Assembly: GCF_006716745.1 (NCBI RefSeq) | Contig: NZ_VFPP01000001.1 | Location: 1,984,001 to 2,048,000, forward strand | Direction of reading: 5' to 3' | Source of the DNA: Saccharothrix saharensis | GTDB lineage: Bacteria > Actinomycetota > Actinomycetes > Mycobacteriales > Pseudonocardiaceae | DNA length: 64,000 bases | Shown: positions 8,036-16,782 of the stretch, piece by piece | Position numbering within the stretch: position 1 is the first letter of the stretch | Layout of the letters: the number at the start of each line of letters is the position of its first letter | The notes under the pieces: generated by a model | Seen by the model: only the letters and a program-made list of their open reading frames with translations | Told to the model about the DNA's origin: nothing | Databases searched by the model: none | Made by a program: the position numbers and the translations under genes

Positions 8036-9733
8036 TCAGGGCAGGACCCACTTCTGGTTGACGGCGGCGAGGCAGTCCCAGATGTGCAGCACCGTGCCGT
8101 CCGCGCTGCTGACCCCCGCCGCGTCCAGGCAGCGACCCGACTGCGGGTTGCGCAGCGTGCCGTCCGCCTGGGCCACCCACTGCTGCGCGCCCGTGCCGTT
8201 GCACGTCCACAGCTGCGTCACCGTGCCGTTGGCCGTGCCACCGCCCTGCACGTCCAGGCACTTGCCCAGGGCGCGGAGCGTGCCGTCACCCGGCACGGTC
8301 CACTGCTGGGCGGCCGTGCTGTTGCACGTCCAGAGCTGGATCCTCGTGCCGTCCGCCGTGCCCGAGTTCGACACGTCCACGCACTTGCCGCCGATCCCGG
8401 TGATCCGGCCGGTCCGGGTGCCGGTGGTCAGCTCCTTGACCCGGATGTTGCGGAACGACGCGTCGTCGCCCGTGCCGTGGTTCTGCAGCCCGATGTGGCC
8501 CTGCACCAGGCTGCGGTTCGGATCGGTGTTGGTGAAGTCGTTCACCTTGGTCCCGTTGAGGAAGACCTGGAGCCGCTCGCCCTGCACGAGCAGTTCGAAC
8601 GTGTTCCACTCGCCGGGCGGGTTGAGCGCCGCGTCCCGGGCGGCGATGTCGGCCGACCGGTAGCCGTAGACCGAGCCGGTGGTCCGGTCCGGCGTGTCGG
8701 TGGCGTCGATCTGGATCTCGTAGCCGTTGTTCACCGCCGTCCACGGGTCGCTGCTGGGCGGGAACCCGATGAACACGCCGGAGTTGTCGTCGCCGGCGAG
8801 CTTCCAGTCCAGCTTCAGCGAGTACGACCGGAACTCCTTGGCCGAGTACCACAGCAGGCCCATGCCGCCCTGCGAGGTGAGCGTGCCGTCGGCGACGGTG
8901 AAGCCCCCCGGACCGGCCTGGCTCCACCCGGTGGTGTTGCTGCCGTTGAACAGCGGTGAGTAGCCGGTCTCCGCCCGGCAGTCGGCGTCGGTCATGCCGG
9001 CCGCGTAGCGGATGCCGCCCAGCAGGTGGGCGCGGAAACCCGGTTCGGCGAACGTCTGCTCGGTGTGCCCGCCGGCCGTGTACCAGGACCGGCCACCCTG
9101 GTAGGTCTGGCACCACGCGATCGGGTGGTCACCCATGTTGCCGCCCGAGTAGGTGCCCTCGTCCAGGCGGGCCAGCACGTGGACGTTCGGCCGCGGGTTG
9201 GCCTGGAAGTTGTACCACTCGTCGGTGCGCGCCCAGTCCGCTCCGAGGTGGGCGGTCGAGGCGTGCGCCCGGTCCTCCACCCGGATGGTGGCCTGCTGGA
9301 TCGCCGGGTGGGAGTGGAAGTAGCCGCCGACGAGGGCGCCGTAGAACGGCCACGCGTACTCGGTGTCGGACGCCGCGTGCACGCCGACGAAGCCCCCGCC
9401 GGCGCGCACGTAGGACTCGAAGGCGGCTTGCTGGGTGTCGTTGAGCACGTCACCGGTGGTCGACAGGAACACCACCGCCCGGAACTGGGCCAGGTTCGCG
9501 CCGGTGAACGCCGCGGCGTCCTCGGTCGCGGTGACGGTGAAGTTGTTGGCCGCGCCGAGGTCGCGGATGGCCTGGACGCCGTTCGGGATGGACGAGTGCC
9601 GGAACCCCGCGGTCTTGGAGAAGACCAGCACCTTGTAGGAGGGATCGGCCGCGGGCGCCGGGACGGGCGCCGCGGCCAGGACCATCACCGCCGCTGCGGT
9701 GATCGCCCCCAACGCGGTTCGCAGTCGGGTCAT
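8036..9733 (-). CDS. Secreted ThuA-DUF1080 protein with CBM13 lectin domain
   Basis: 565 residues with a signal peptide at 1-29 (VLAAAPVPAPAAD). Residues about 33-245 are a ThuA-like domain (VLVFSKTAGFRHSSIP; GVHAASDTEYAWPFYGALVGGYF; HPIAWCQTYQGGRSWYTAGGHT). About 250-435 is DUF1080, the family now called 3-keto-disaccharide hydrolase (GLLWYSAKEFRSYSLKLDW; SGVFIGFP; GYEIQIDATD; GHIGLQNHG). About 437-565 is a ricin-type CBM13 trefoil with three QxW-type repeats (QQW, QQW, QKW). ThuA relatives handle 3-keto sugars, so I infer turnover of oxidised oligosaccharides outside the cell. AAGGAG supports the start. It sits 28 bp behind the next dehydrogenase gene and is likely co-transcribed with it. 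Confidence 0.9.
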   Translation of the reverse strand: MTRLRTALGAITAAAVMVLAAAPVPAPAADPSYKVLVFSKTAGFRHSSIPNGVQAIRDLGAANNFTVTATEDAAAFTGANLAQFRAVVFLSTTGDVLNDTQQAAFESYVRAGGGFVGVHAASDTEYAWPFYGALVGGYFHSHPAIQQATIRVEDRAHASTAHLGADWARTDEWYNFQANPRPNVHVLARLDEGTYSGGNMGDHPIAWCQTYQGGRSWYTAGGHTEQTFAEPGFRAHLLGGIRYAAGMTDADCRAETGYSPLFNGSNTTGWSQAGPGGFTVADGTLTSQGGMGLLWYSAKEFRSYSLKLDWKLAGDDNSGVFIGFPPSSDPWTAVNNGYEIQIDATDTPDRTTGSVYGYRSADIAARDAALNPPGEWNTFELLVQGERLQVFLNGTKVNDFTNTDPNRSLVQGHIGLQNHGTGDDASFRNIRVKELTTGTRTGRITGIGGKCVDVSNSGTADGTRIQLWTCNSTAAQQWTVPGDGTLRALGKCLDVQGGGTANGTVTQLWTCNGTGAQQWVAQADGTLRNPQSGRCLDAAGVSSADGTVLHIWDCLAAVNQKWVLP

Positions 9734-9761
9734 CGGTTGCTCCTTGTCGGGTGGGTGGCGG

Positions 9762-12596
9762 TCAGAGCGCGGACCACCGCTGGTTGGCGGCGGCGGTGCA
9801 GTCCCAGAGGTGCAGCACCGTGCCGTCGGCGCTGCTCACCCCCGCGGCGTCGAGGCAGCGGCCGGACTGGGGGTTGCGCAGCGTGCCGTCCGGGTGCGCC
9901 ACCCACTGCTGGGCGCCGCTGCCGTTGCACGTCCACAGCTGCGTGACGGTGCCGTTGGCCGTGCCGCCGGACTTCGCGTCCAGGCACTTGCCCAGGGCGC
10001 GCAGCGTCGAGTCGGCCGACGCGGTCCACCGCTGCGCCGCGGTGCCGTTGCACGTCCACAGCTGGACCTTGGCCCCGTCGGCCGTGCTGCCCCCGCTGAC
10101 GTCCACGCACTTGCCGCCGATGCCGGTGATCTGACCGGTGCGCGCGCCGGTGGTGAACGTGAACTCGTCGACGTCGAACAGGGAACCCGCGCCGCCCTTG
10201 AACACCAGGTACAGCGTGGTGGTCCCGGCGGGCCGGTTGGTCAGCGCGGTGGTGACGTCGGTGAACGTCTCCCAGCCGCCGGTCACCGGCACGGTCGCGG
10301 TGCCGAGCAGCGTGCCGGTCGCCGACCCCGCCCGCACCTCGATCGTGCCGCCCGCGCCCGCCGACGACACCCGCGCGCTGAACGACGTGGCGTCGGACAG
10401 CGCGTAGGGCTGGAACGCGATCCAGTCGCCGTTGTCGATGTGGCCGACGGTCTTGCCGCCGTGCGCCGGGCCGTGGTCGACGACCTGCGTGCCGCTGGAG
10501 GTGCCGTGGTGCTCGGCCTGCCGGGTCTTCGGCTGCGTCACGTGCTGGGTGTGCGTGGTCGCGCCGCCGTTGTCGGTGTACTCGGCGTCCCAGACGCCGA
10601 AGATGTTGGCGTTCGGGTCGTGCTCGCCGTCCTGCGGTGTCTGCACGGTGCCCGAGCACCCGGTCGCCTCGGTCAGCTTGTGGCCGTGCGAGTCGTGCCC
10701 GAGGATGTAGCTGATCTTGACCCGCGAGCAGTCGACCGCGCCGTCCTCGGGGTCGGTGACGGTGATCCGGAACGGCACCGCGTCGCCGAACGAGAACAGC
10801 TGTCCGTGCTGCGGCAGGTGGAGCGTGACGGTCGGCGCGGTGTTGCCGACGGTGATCGGCACGCTCGCGGTGGCCGTGCGCCCGGTGCTGTCGGTGACGG
10901 TGAGCGTGGCCGTGTAGCTGCCGTTGGCGGTGTAGGTGTGCTGCGGGTTGGCCGCCGCGGACGTGCCGCCGTCGCCGAACCGCCAGGCGAACGTGATCGC
11001 GTCGCCGTCCGGGTCGGACGACCCGGCCGAGGAGAACGCCACGGTCAGCGGTGCCTGCCCGGTGGAGCGGTCGGCCGCGGCCTTGGCGATGGGCGCGAAG
11101 CCGCCCGACACGTGCTCGATCCGGTACAGCGCCGAGTTGGCGTCGCCCGCGAACCAGCCCGTGCCGTAGTCCAGCACGTACAGCGCGCCGTCCGGGCCGA
11201 ACGCCGAGTCCATGACCTGCGTGCCGGTCCACGGGAAGTCGGTGATCGCACCGGCGCTGCCGTCGGCGTTGACCACCACGTCCTTGATCCACCGCCGGCC
11301 GAACTCCGTGGCGAAGAAGTGCCCGTCGTAGGACTGCGGGAACTTCACCGCCGAGTTCAGGTTCGGGTTGTAGCGGTAGACCGGTCCGCCCATGGGCGAC
11401 TCGCTGCCGCAGCCGAACGCGGCCGGCGAGCAGTTGTCGTACTTGAGCCACGCCGGTTTGGCCGCCGGGAGCGTCCGCTGGCCGGTGTTGCGCGGCGAGT
11501 CGTTCACCGCACCGCCCGCGCAGTTGTACTTGGCCCCGGACACGCCGGTGGCGAAGTTGTGGTCGTTGTAGGTCTCGGCGGTGGTGTTCGACCCGGTGCA
11601 GTAGGGCCAGCCGTAGAAGCCGGGCCCGGTGACGCGGTTGAACTCCACCTGGCCGGCCGGGCCCCGGGTGGCGCTCGTGGTGCCCGCGTCCGGGCCGTAG
11701 TCGCCGAGGTAGACCGCGCCGGTCGCCTTGTCCACGGTGAACCGGAACGGGTTGCGGAAGCCCATGGCGTAGATCTCGGGCCGGGTGCCCGCGGTGCCGG
11801 GCGCGAACATGTTGCCCGCCGGGACGGTGTAGCCGCCGTCGGCGTTGACCTTGATCCGCAGCAGCTTGCCGCGCAGGTCGTTGCTGTTGGCGCTGGTGCG
11901 CTGGGCGTCGAAGGCCGGGTTGCGGTTGGCGCGCTCGTCCAGCGGGCTGTAACCGTCGGAGGCGAACGGGTTGCTGTCGTCACCGGTGCTCAGGTAGAGG
12001 TTCCCGGCGGCGTCGAAGTCGATGTCGCCGCCGACGTGGCAGCACATGCCCCGGCTGGTCGGCACGTCCAGCACCGCCTTCTCGCTGGCCTGGTTCAGGG
12101 TGCCGTCGGCGTTGAGGGTGAACCGGGACAGCCGGTTGACCCCGTTCCACGCGGTGAAGTCGGTGCCGTCGGAGGGCGCGTCACCGGCCGGTGTGGACAG
12201 TGGTGGTGCGTAGTACAGGAAGACGTGGCGGTTGGTGGCGAAGTTCGGGTCGGCGGCGATGCCCTGCAAACCCTCTTCGTCGTGCGCGTAGACGGTGAGC
12301 TTGCCGGCGACCTTGGTGTTGCCCGCGGCGTCGGTGTGGCGGACCGTGCCGTCGCGGGAGGTGTGCAGGACCGCGCGGTCGGGCAGCACGGTCATGGACA
12401 TCGGCTCGCCCATCTCCGCCGCGCCCTTGGCGAGGGTCACCTGCTGGAACGCCGGGGCCGCGGCCCGGGGCGCGGTGGTCTCGGCCCGGGGCGCGGTGCT
12501 CCGGGCCGCGGCGGTCGGCGTGGTGGCCGTGGCGGCGGCGACCAGGAGCAAGGCGGCAGCGCCTATGCGGGTGGGCGCGCGCAGGGTACTGATCAT
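9762..12596 (-). CDS. Secreted sorbosone/glucose dehydrogenase-like propeller with PKD, CBM6-like and CBM13 domains
   Basis: 944 residues with a signal peptide at about 1-30. About 50-500 is a PQQ-type glucose/sorbosone dehydrogenase propeller (DEEGLQGIAADPNF; GGDIDFDAAGNLYLSTGDD; GNTNDLR-like NSNDLRGKLLRIKVN; YAMGFRNPFRFTVD; GFYGWPYC). About 510-595 is a PKD domain (FGDGGTSAAANPQHTY). About 600-690 carries an Ig-like segment. About 690-815 is CBM6-like (GTQVVDHGPAHGGKTVGHIDNGDWIAF). About 818-944 is CBM13. Such proteins oxidise sugars in the periplasm or outside the cell; soluble members may use PQQ, which this window cannot confirm. AGGA precedes the start. A strong hairpin separates it from the upstream dehydrogenase gene. 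Confidence 0.9.
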   Translation of the reverse strand: MISTLRAPTRIGAAALLLVAAATATTPTAAARSTAPRAETTAPRAAAPAFQQVTLAKGAAEMGEPMSMTVLPDRAVLHTSRDGTVRHTDAAGNTKVAGKLTVYAHDEEGLQGIAADPNFATNRHVFLYYAPPLSTPAGDAPSDGTDFTAWNGVNRLSRFTLNADGTLNQASEKAVLDVPTSRGMCCHVGGDIDFDAAGNLYLSTGDDSNPFASDGYSPLDERANRNPAFDAQRTSANSNDLRGKLLRIKVNADGGYTVPAGNMFAPGTAGTRPEIYAMGFRNPFRFTVDKATGAVYLGDYGPDAGTTSATRGPAGQVEFNRVTGPGFYGWPYCTGSNTTAETYNDHNFATGVSGAKYNCAGGAVNDSPRNTGQRTLPAAKPAWLKYDNCSPAAFGCGSESPMGGPVYRYNPNLNSAVKFPQSYDGHFFATEFGRRWIKDVVVNADGSAGAITDFPWTGTQVMDSAFGPDGALYVLDYGTGWFAGDANSALYRIEHVSGGFAPIAKAAADRSTGQAPLTVAFSSAGSSDPDGDAITFAWRFGDGGTSAAANPQHTYTANGSYTATLTVTDSTGRTATASVPITVGNTAPTVTLHLPQHGQLFSFGDAVPFRITVTDPEDGAVDCSRVKISYILGHDSHGHKLTEATGCSGTVQTPQDGEHDPNANIFGVWDAEYTDNGGATTHTQHVTQPKTRQAEHHGTSSGTQVVDHGPAHGGKTVGHIDNGDWIAFQPYALSDATSFSARVSSAGAGGTIEVRAGSATGTLLGTATVPVTGGWETFTDVTTALTNRPAGTTTLYLVFKGGAGSLFDVDEFTFTTGARTGQITGIGGKCVDVSGGSTADGAKVQLWTCNGTAAQRWTASADSTLRALGKCLDAKSGGTANGTVTQLWTCNGSGAQQWVAHPDGTLRNPQSGRCLDAAGVSSADGTVLHLWDCTAAANQRWSAL

Positions 12597-12650
12597 GACG
12601 GGTCCTTCCAGACGTCGCTGTCCGAACGGGGAACGAGGGGTCGCCGAACG

Positions 12651-12684
12651 GGGCTCGCCGGTCGGCGGGGTGACCGGCGAGCCC
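12651..12684 (-). terminator. Intergenic hairpin between two dehydrogenase genes
   Basis: A perfect 13-bp stem (GGGCTCGCCGGTC and its complement) with an 8-nt loop, located between the gene ending at 12701 and the one starting at 12596. It probably ends or attenuates transcription of the PA14 gene, so the downstream pair may be expressed at a different level. Confidence 0.75.
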
Positions 12685-12700
12685 GCTCGGTGCCGTCATC

Positions 12701-15085
12701 TCAGGGCAGGGTCCACTTCTGGTTGACGGCGGCGAGGCAGTCCCAGATGTGCAGCACCGTGCCGTCCGCGCTGCTCACGCCCGCCGCGTCCAGGCAGCGA
12801 CCGGACAGCGGGTTGCGCAGCGTGCCGTCGGCCTGGGCGGTCCACTGCTGGGCGGCGGTGCCGTTGCACGTCCACAGCTGCGTCACGGTGCCGTTCGGCG
12901 TGTTGCCGCCCTGCACGTCCAGGCACTTGCCCAGGACGCGGAGCGTGCCGTCACCCGGCACGGTCCACTGCTGGGCGTTGGTGCCGTTGCAGGTCCACAG
13001 CTGGATCTTCGTGCCGTCGGCGGTGCCCGCGTTGTCCACGTCGGCGCACTTGTTGGCGATGCCGCGGATCTCACCGGTGCGCGGCAGGCCGATCCCGGCG
13101 TTGAGGGTGTACCAGGCCTCGGTGCTCCACAGCGACTGCCCGGACTCGGCGGTGAACGGCTTGGGCGAGCGCAGGTGCACCACGCGCCCGGCCTGCAACC
13201 CGGACAGCTTGACCACGACCTTCTTCCGGTCGGCGGACAGCGTCGCGGACGTCACCGGCAGCGTCTTCTGGTCGATCTTCGGGCCGCCGTAGGCCGAGGT
13301 CGCGTGGTAGCGCCACTGCGTCGCCTGGTACTTCGCGGCGAGGTTCTGCGCGGTCGTGGCGGACAGCGGCTGGGTGTACTCCAGCTCGAAGCCGCCCTCC
13401 ACCGTGCGCATGGCCAGGATGTCGAACGCGTTGGCGCCGTTGGGGGTCAGCTTCTGCAGGCCGTGCGAGAGCTTGCCCGCCTGGCCCCAGTTGCCGCCCG
13501 CGCCGATGCCGCCGGTGTAGATCGCGCCGTCCGGGCCGATGCTGATCCGGCTCACGCCCGCTTCGAGGCCCTGGGTGTGGCGGAACACCGCGCCCTGGTA
13601 CTCGCCGTTGACCTTCTCCAGGTACGCGCGTTGCAGACCGCCGTAGGTGACGTCGCCGAAGAGCAGTTGCCCGGCGAACGGCCCGGCGGTGAGCTGGACC
13701 GGGTTGCTGGGCGAGTTGGCGATCTCGTTCTGCGGCAGCCACAGCACCGGCGCGGTGACGGCGCGGTTGTCGAACGGGCCGGCCGGGTTGGTGTAGTGGT
13801 TGAAGAACCGGTCCTGCTTGATGTGCAGGAGCTTGGACGAGGGCAGCCAGCCGCCCTGGTTGTCGGTGACGAAGATGCCGCCCTCGGGGCCCCAGCCGAT
13901 GCCGTGGGGCGTGCGCAGCCCGCCGGCGACGTAGGACACCGCGCCGGTGGCCTTGTCCACCTTGATCGTGGTGCCGCGGTTGGGCGCGGGCTGCGGGTCG
14001 GTGGTCGCGCCGCCGAGGTTGATCGCCACGGACAGGTTCAGGTAGAACGCGCCGTCGCGGTAGAGCATGCCGAACGCGAACTCGTGGAAGTTCCCGCCGA
14101 ACGGCCAGGTCGCCACCGCGCGGTAGTTGTCGGTCACGCCGTCGCCGTTGGTGTCGTTGAGCTCGGTGAGCCGGTGCTTCTCCGACACGTAGAGCTTGCC
14201 GTCGACGTACTTGATGCCCATCGGCTCCCGCAACCCGGTGGCGATCCGCTGGGTGCGGACCTTCGACGGGTCGGTGGTGCCGGTGACGCCGCTGAGCAGG
14301 TGGACCTCGCCGACCGTGGTGTCGCTGCCGCCCCACGTGGTGATGGCGAGCCGGCCGTCGGGCAGCCAGTCCATGCCCGACACCTGCGGCTGGAAGCCGG
14401 TCGGGCGCAGGTTGGTCAGCGTGTAGTTCGGGTGCACGCCGGTCAGCGGCAGGCCGTCGCCCGGGGAGTCGGCGCCGGTCTCGCACTCCTTGCGGCCGGG
14501 AGCGGTCACCCGCACCACGCCCGCGTCGGTGCTCAGCGCGGAGTTGGGCACGACGGTGAACCCGGACGCGCCGGGCGGCCGCCACTCCAGGGTGAGCTGC
14601 TGGCCGCCGCCGTCGTCGAAGTGCTCGATCCGCAGCGCGTGGTAGCCGGCGGTGAGCGCGATCGAGCCGTCCTTGGCCACCGGGCCGTGCAGGCCGTCGT
14701 TGGCGACCACCACGGTGTTGTCGATCCGCAGGCGTGAGCCGTCATCGCTGGTGAGGCGGAACGCGTAGGTGCCCGCGGTGGTGATGTTGACGTTGCCGGT
14801 GACCTCGGAGACGAAGTGGTCGGTGAGGCCGAAGTCGCCGTTGGCGGTCCAGTTGACGGTCGGCATCAGCTTGTCGACGTTGGGCGTCTGGCCGGTTTTG
14901 AGCGTGCACAGCTGGGTCAGGCTGGTCTGCATGTCGTAGACCCGGAGCGTGACACCGGGCTCTTGGGGCGGTGGGGCCGCGTGCGCGGCAGGTGTGGCGG
15001 ACAGCAACGCGGTCGCGAGCAGCGCGACCGAGGCGAGCGGCACGGTGGCCCGAGGCCACCGCGATCGCCGGGCAGGGGACGGCAT
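12701..15085 (-). CDS. Secreted PA14-domain sorbosone-dehydrogenase-like protein with CBM13 lectin
   Basis: 794 residues. The N-terminus is a long Arg-containing signal peptide (MPSPARRSRWPR, Ala/Leu core, AAHAAPPP). About 45-170 is a PA14 domain (GTYAFRLTSDDGSRLRIDNTVV; GYHALRIEHFDDGGGQQLTLEWRPPG). About 200-560 is a beta-propeller of the sorbosone-dehydrogenase/PVC type (QVSGMDWLPDGRLAITTW; REPMGIKYVDGKLYVSEKHRL; GGLRTPHGIGWGPEGGIFVTDNQG; SRISIGPDGAIYTGG). A beta domain follows, then CBM13 to the C-terminus. No CxxCH heme site is visible. AAGGGAGAAG supports the ATG at 15085; an in-frame GTG farther upstream lacks such support. It leads the 8-15 kb secreted gene set. Confidence 0.88.
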   Translation of the reverse strand: MPSPARRSRWPRATVPLASVALLATALLSATPAAHAAPPPQEPGVTLRVYDMQTSLTQLCTLKTGQTPNVDKLMPTVNWTANGDFGLTDHFVSEVTGNVNITTAGTYAFRLTSDDGSRLRIDNTVVVANDGLHGPVAKDGSIALTAGYHALRIEHFDDGGGQQLTLEWRPPGASGFTVVPNSALSTDAGVVRVTAPGRKECETGADSPGDGLPLTGVHPNYTLTNLRPTGFQPQVSGMDWLPDGRLAITTWGGSDTTVGEVHLLSGVTGTTDPSKVRTQRIATGLREPMGIKYVDGKLYVSEKHRLTELNDTNGDGVTDNYRAVATWPFGGNFHEFAFGMLYRDGAFYLNLSVAINLGGATTDPQPAPNRGTTIKVDKATGAVSYVAGGLRTPHGIGWGPEGGIFVTDNQGGWLPSSKLLHIKQDRFFNHYTNPAGPFDNRAVTAPVLWLPQNEIANSPSNPVQLTAGPFAGQLLFGDVTYGGLQRAYLEKVNGEYQGAVFRHTQGLEAGVSRISIGPDGAIYTGGIGAGGNWGQAGKLSHGLQKLTPNGANAFDILAMRTVEGGFELEYTQPLSATTAQNLAAKYQATQWRYHATSAYGGPKIDQKTLPVTSATLSADRKKVVVKLSGLQAGRVVHLRSPKPFTAESGQSLWSTEAWYTLNAGIGLPRTGEIRGIANKCADVDNAGTADGTKIQLWTCNGTNAQQWTVPGDGTLRVLGKCLDVQGGNTPNGTVTQLWTCNGTAAQQWTAQADGTLRNPLSGRCLDAAGVSSADGTVLHIWDCLAAVNQKWTLP

Positions 15086-15215
15086 GGCGGGCTTCTCCCT
15101 TGAGCTAAGCCGGTGAGCAGGGGACTCGACTCGGCAAGGGGTTCGGTGGAGCACAGGACGCTCCGGGGACCGGTGTCTGTAGCGCAGGTCACACCGGCGA
15201 GCCGACCGTAAGACC

Positions 15216-15261
15216 ACTTTTGTACGGAGTCAACGAAAGACTGTTCAAGAAAGACAAAAGT
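15216..15261. promoter_or_regulatory. Inverted ACTTTTGT/ACAAAAGT operator candidate
   Basis: ACTTTTGT at 15216-15223 and its exact complement at 15254-15261 flank 30 bp that contain CGAAAGACTG (15234-15243). It lies about 130-175 bp upstream of the PA14 dehydrogenase start, in AT-richer promoter-like DNA. The same two motifs recur at 25437-25486. ROK-family regulators often bind TTTG/CAAA-type inverted repeats, and a ROK gene lies at 22382, but that link is inference. Confidence 0.55.
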
Positions 15262-15317
15262 ACGACGAACGGCGGCATTCACAGTCCACAGTGGACTGGA
15301 CTGCGCGCGCACGCCGA

Positions 15318-15346
15318 AGGGCCGACACCCGTGCGGTGCCGGCCCT
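15318..15346 (-). terminator. Terminator of the ebo-like operon
   Basis: AGGGCCGACACC and GGTGCCGGCCCT form a 12-bp stem with one mismatch around a CGTGC loop. It is placed 27 bp after the stop codon of the last gene of the operon (15373). Confidence 0.75.
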
Positions 15347-15372
15347 CCGGGCCACCCGGTGTGGCCGCTACC

Positions 15373-16782
15373 TCACCGGGCGACCTCCTTCTCCGACTCC
15401 GGGATCCCTTGCAGCGCCAACAGGAGGTCGCGCACGTCGGTGGCGTCGATCCGGCCGGTGCGCTCGATCGCGTCCGGCACGCGCGGGTCGGAGCACAGCA
15501 GCACCGGGCCGTCGGCCGCGCGGTCGGGCAACCTGCCGTGCGTGCCGCGCACGCACGTCGGGTCGAGCGGCACGACGTTCATCGCGTAGCGGAGCCCGAG
15601 CTTCTTGCGCGCCAGGTTGAGACCGGCTTTGGCCTTGGCGAGGCGGTCGGCGGGGTCGAAGAACAGTTCGGCGGGGTCGTAGCCGGGTTTGCGGTGGATG
15701 TCGACGCCGCGGGCGAAGTCGGGGGCGTGGTCGTCGTCGGTCCAGTAGTAGTAGGTGAACCAGGCGTCGGGTTCGGCCACGGCGACGAGTTCGCCGGAGC
15801 GTTCGTGGTCGAGGTGGACGGTCGCCTGCGCCTCCCGGTCGAGCACCACGTCCACTCCCGGCAGTTCCGCCAGCACGGCCCTGGTGCGCGGCACGTCGGC
15901 CGGGTCGGCGACGTAGACGTGCGCGACCTGGTGGTCGGCCACCGCGAAGGCGCGGGACGTCCAGGGGTCCAGCAGTTCCATGCCGGCCTGGGTGTAGACC
16001 TCCAGCAGTCCGGCGGCGCGCAGCGCGCGGTTGATGTCGACCGGTCGGCGGGCGGCGGTGATGCCGTACTCCGACAAGGCCACGACGGTCGCGCCGGCCG
16101 CGTCGGCGTCGGCCAGCAGGGGCGCGAGTGCCGCGTCGACGTCGACCGCCGCGCGCACCGACTGCGGGGCGTCGGGCCCGTACCGCTGCAGGTCGTAGTC
16201 CAGGTGTGGGACGTAGACCAGCAGCAGGTCGGGTCGCTGCGCCCGCAGCACGCGTCGGGCCGCGCCCACGATCCACTCGCTGGACTTGAGCGCCGCGGTC
16301 GGTCCCCAGTACTGGAAGAGGGGGAACTCGCCCAGTTCGGCGACCAGCTCGTCGTGCAGCGCGGGCGGGCGCACGTAGGCGTCGGGCGACTTGCGGCCGT
16401 CGGCGTGGTAGATCGGCCGCGGGGTGACGGTGATGTCGGTGGACGCGCCCATGGCGTACCACCAGCAGATGTTGGCGGCGCGGTACCCGGGGTGGTGGCG
16501 GCGCGCGGTCTCCCACAGCTTCTCGCCCCGCACCAGGCGGTTGTGCTGGCGCCACAGGTGCACCTCGCCGAGGTCGCGGAAGTACCAGCCGTTGCCGACG
16601 ATGCCGTGCCGGGCGGGGGTGAGGCCGGTCAGCAGCGTGGACTGGGCGCTGCACGTGACGGCGGGCAGCACGGTGCCCAGGTCGGCCTGCCACCCCCGCT
16701 GCCCGAGCGCGCGCAGGTTGGGCATGTGCGGCAGCAGCGCGGGTGTCATGCCGACGACGTCGACGACCACCAGCGGGTTCAT
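15373..16782 (-). CDS. EboF-like alkaline phosphatase-superfamily hydrolase
   Basis: 469 residues of the nucleotide pyrophosphatase/phosphodiesterase type of the alkaline phosphatase superfamily. Visible features are the N-terminal metal-site Asp (VVVDVVGM), a Thr/Ser nucleophile region (LPAVTCSAQSTLLTG) followed by ARHGIVGNGWY, and downstream metal-ligand motifs (YVPHLDYDLQRYGP; ALSEYGI; DHQVAHVYV). There is no signal peptide. Sixth and last gene of the operon, it overlaps the preceding gene by ATGA. Members of this family form the last step of ebo clusters (EboF). The substrate is unknown; a phosphorylated or nucleotide-linked cyclitol or polyprenol is a guess. Confidence 0.83.
   Translation of the reverse strand: MNPLVVVDVVGMTPALLPHMPNLRALGQRGWQADLGTVLPAVTCSAQSTLLTGLTPARHGIVGNGWYFRDLGEVHLWRQHNRLVRGEKLWETARRHHPGYRAANICWWYAMGASTDITVTPRPIYHADGRKSPDAYVRPPALHDELVAELGEFPLFQYWGPTAALKSSEWIVGAARRVLRAQRPDLLLVYVPHLDYDLQRYGPDAPQSVRAAVDVDAALAPLLADADAAGATVVALSEYGITAARRPVDINRALRAAGLLEVYTQAGMELLDPWTSRAFAVADHQVAHVYVADPADVPRTRAVLAELPGVDVVLDREAQATVHLDHERSGELVAVAEPDAWFTYYYWTDDDHAPDFARGVDIHRKPGYDPAELFFDPADRLAKAKAGLNLARKKLGLRYAMNVVPLDPTCVRGTHGRLPDRAADGPVLLCSDPRVPDAIERTGRIDATDVRDLLLALQGIPESEKEVAR

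Noticed and set aside
9699..13292. A 1,197-codon open frame on the plus strand opposite the dehydrogenase genes
   Set aside because: Composition is Val/Arg/Gly-rich with no domain; the minus-strand genes have signal peptides, recognisable domains and ribosome sites.
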